From assembly GCA_030151765.1 (NCBI GenBank), contig JASLCW010000431.1:1-7351 (forward strand): DNA of 7,351 nucleotides, written 5' to 3'. Under the pieces are notes generated by a model, which saw only the letters and a program-made list of their open reading frames with translations, was not told where the DNA came from and made no database searches. A program made the translations under genes and the position numbers. The stretch is from Marmoricola sp. (GTDB taxonomy: Bacteria; Actinomycetota; Actinomycetes; Propionibacteriales; Nocardioidaceae). Numbering within the stretch: position 1 is the first letter of the stretch; each line of letters opens with the position of its first letter. Positions 6,886-7,351 of this stretch are shown here, piece after piece.

Positions 6886-6902
6886 GCTAGCTATCTGCTA
6901 GC
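6886..6902. promoter_or_regulatory. Putative operator 1: GCTAGC-N5-GCTAGC dyad
   Basis: A perfect 6-bp inverted repeat with a TATCT centre, located 49-65 bp upstream of the M23 start. It matches the second dyad at 6952-6968 in arm sequence, spacing and most of its centre. The compact 17-bp form resembles a site for a dimeric helix-turn-helix repressor. I do not recognise the cognate regulator. Confidence 0.55.
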
Positions 6903-6922
6903 ACACGGTGATCCAGTGAGCC

Positions 6923-6946
6923 ATTTGCGCAGGTGACAGCGCAAAT
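6923..6946. promoter_or_regulatory. Perfect 8-bp dyad ATTTGCGC-N8-GCGCAAAT
   Basis: The arms 6923-6930 and 6939-6946 are exact inverse complements separated by 8 nt. The dyad lies between the two 17-bp GCTAGC sites. A second, overlapping dyad, GGTGA (6932-6936) with TCACC (6947-6951), shares the same DNA. Either could be a protein-binding site; an RNA hairpin in the M23 leader is also possible because the transcription start is unknown. Confidence 0.45.
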
Positions 6947-6951
6947 TCACC

Positions 6952-6968
6952 GCTAGCAATTTGTTAGC
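6952..6968. promoter_or_regulatory. Putative operator 2: GCTAGC-N5-GTTAGC dyad
   Basis: The second copy of the 17-bp motif, with centre AATTT and one arm mismatch (G-T pairing). Flanking C6951 and G6969 extend the symmetry to 7 bp per arm. Its centre is 66 bp from that of copy 1. It directly abuts the hairpin at 6971-7010, so it could also be read as part of the terminator region of the hydratase gene. Confidence 0.5.
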
Positions 6969-6970
6969 GC

Positions 6971-7010
6971 GGTCACGTCGGCGGCCGAATTCCCCGCGTA
7001 CGGCGTGACC
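6971..7010 (-). terminator. Hairpin terminator of the enoyl-CoA hydratase gene
   Basis: GGTCACGTCG (6971-6980) pairs with CGGCGTGACC (7001-7010), ten base pairs with one G-T. An inner GCGG/CCGC stem (6981-6984 with 6994-6997) extends it. It starts 27 bases after the stop of the minus-strand hydratase gene and has no U-tract, like the hairpin at 32-77. Confidence 0.6.
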
Positions 7011-7037
7011 AAGCCCACGAAGGGTCGAGTGCTCCAC

Positions 7038-7351
7038 TCAGCCCTTGAAGGCGGGCTTCTCCTTGGCGAGGAAGGCACGGACGCCCTCGGCGAAGTCGGC
7101 GCCTCCGTAGACCTCGCGGAGCAAGGGCTCCTCGTCGTCCGGGGCGGCCTCGGCGATGGCTGCCCGGCGACGGAGCTGCTGCTTCGTGACCCGAAGGGTG
7201 ACGGGCGAGGCCTGGAGGATGCCCTCGACGAGCGAATCCACCTCGGCGTCCAGCGCGCTCGGGTCGGCCACGGTGGCCACCAGGGCACCCGCGGCGTAGG
7301 CGCGGTCGGCACCGACCAGGCGAGAGGCGAGCAGCATCTCGCGGGTGAGCG
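7038..7351 (-). CDS. Enoyl-CoA hydratase/isomerase (crotonase) family protein, C-terminal part
   Basis: The last 103 codons of a gene whose start lies beyond the right edge of the window. The visible part begins LTREMLLASRLVGADRAYAAG and matches the C-terminal crotonase-fold pattern: the helix AREMLLtgrxixAxeAxxxGLV, then a VADPSALDAEVDSL linker, and the terminal trimerisation helices with ASPVTLRVTKQQL and EGVRAFLAKEKPAFKG. These enzymes act on acyl-CoA thioesters in the cytoplasm, most often adding water to trans-2-enoyl-CoA in beta-oxidation. The oxyanion-hole and catalytic residues lie in the missing N-terminal half, so hydratase, isomerase or another crotonase activity cannot be separated. 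The end of the protein is normal for the family. A hairpin follows the stop, so the gene is probably not co-transcribed with the M23 peptidase. Confidence 0.9.
   Translation of the reverse strand, partial: LTREMLLASRLVGADRAYAAGALVATVADPSALDAEVDSLVEGILQASPVTLRVTKQQLRRRAAIAEAAPDDEEPLLREVYGGADFAEGVRAFLAKEKPAFKG

Noticed and set aside
6838..6950. c-di-AMP (ydaO-type) riboswitch in the leader of the M23 gene
   Set aside because: Such riboswitches often precede actinobacterial cell-wall hydrolases, but the conserved blocks I would expect are not visible here; only simple dyads are present.

Overview
This is a GC-rich chromosomal segment with five gene loci. Codon third positions are strongly G/C, which makes long shadow reading frames open on both strands. 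Gene content fits an actinomycete (Actinomycetota): a very large MalT-like LuxR-family regulator, a Sec-exported M23 peptidase, a BASS-family transporter and an enoyl-CoA hydratase. I cannot name the genus. No mobile element, RNA gene or CRISPR array is visible.

Layout. From 32 to 77 is a strong hairpin terminator. Upstream of it on the minus strand lies a secreted, multidomain surface-type protein (84-2422) with a signal peptide, N-terminal RTX calcium-binding nonapeptides, a VCBS-like repeat and cadherin/Ig-like domains. It is split by an apparent one-base frameshift near 2020-2045, so it reads as a 171-codon N-terminal ORF and a 618-codon C-terminal ORF. A bile acid:sodium symporter-family transporter (2488-3408, minus, GTG start) lies just upstream on the same strand. 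A 243-bp divergent spacer with a 9-bp direct repeat separates it from a large plus-strand STAND-ATPase/LuxR regulator (3652-6264). That gene runs convergently, with a 9-bp gap, into a secreted M23 metallopeptidase (6274-6837, minus). The 200-bp region upstream of the peptidase holds three close dyads, two of them copies of the same 17-bp motif, followed by a hairpin terminator of the next gene. The window ends in the C-terminal part of an enoyl-CoA hydratase/isomerase family protein (7038 to the edge, minus).

How the genes relate. Two loci act at the cell surface (RTX/cadherin-like protein and M23 peptidase). The symporter and the surface protein could be co-transcribed, but no functional link is evident. 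The LuxR regulator could control its divergent neighbour, though this is inference only. I see no convincing novel multi-gene system. The most interesting items are the broken RTX/VCBS/cadherin gene and the twin-operator array upstream of the M23 peptidase.
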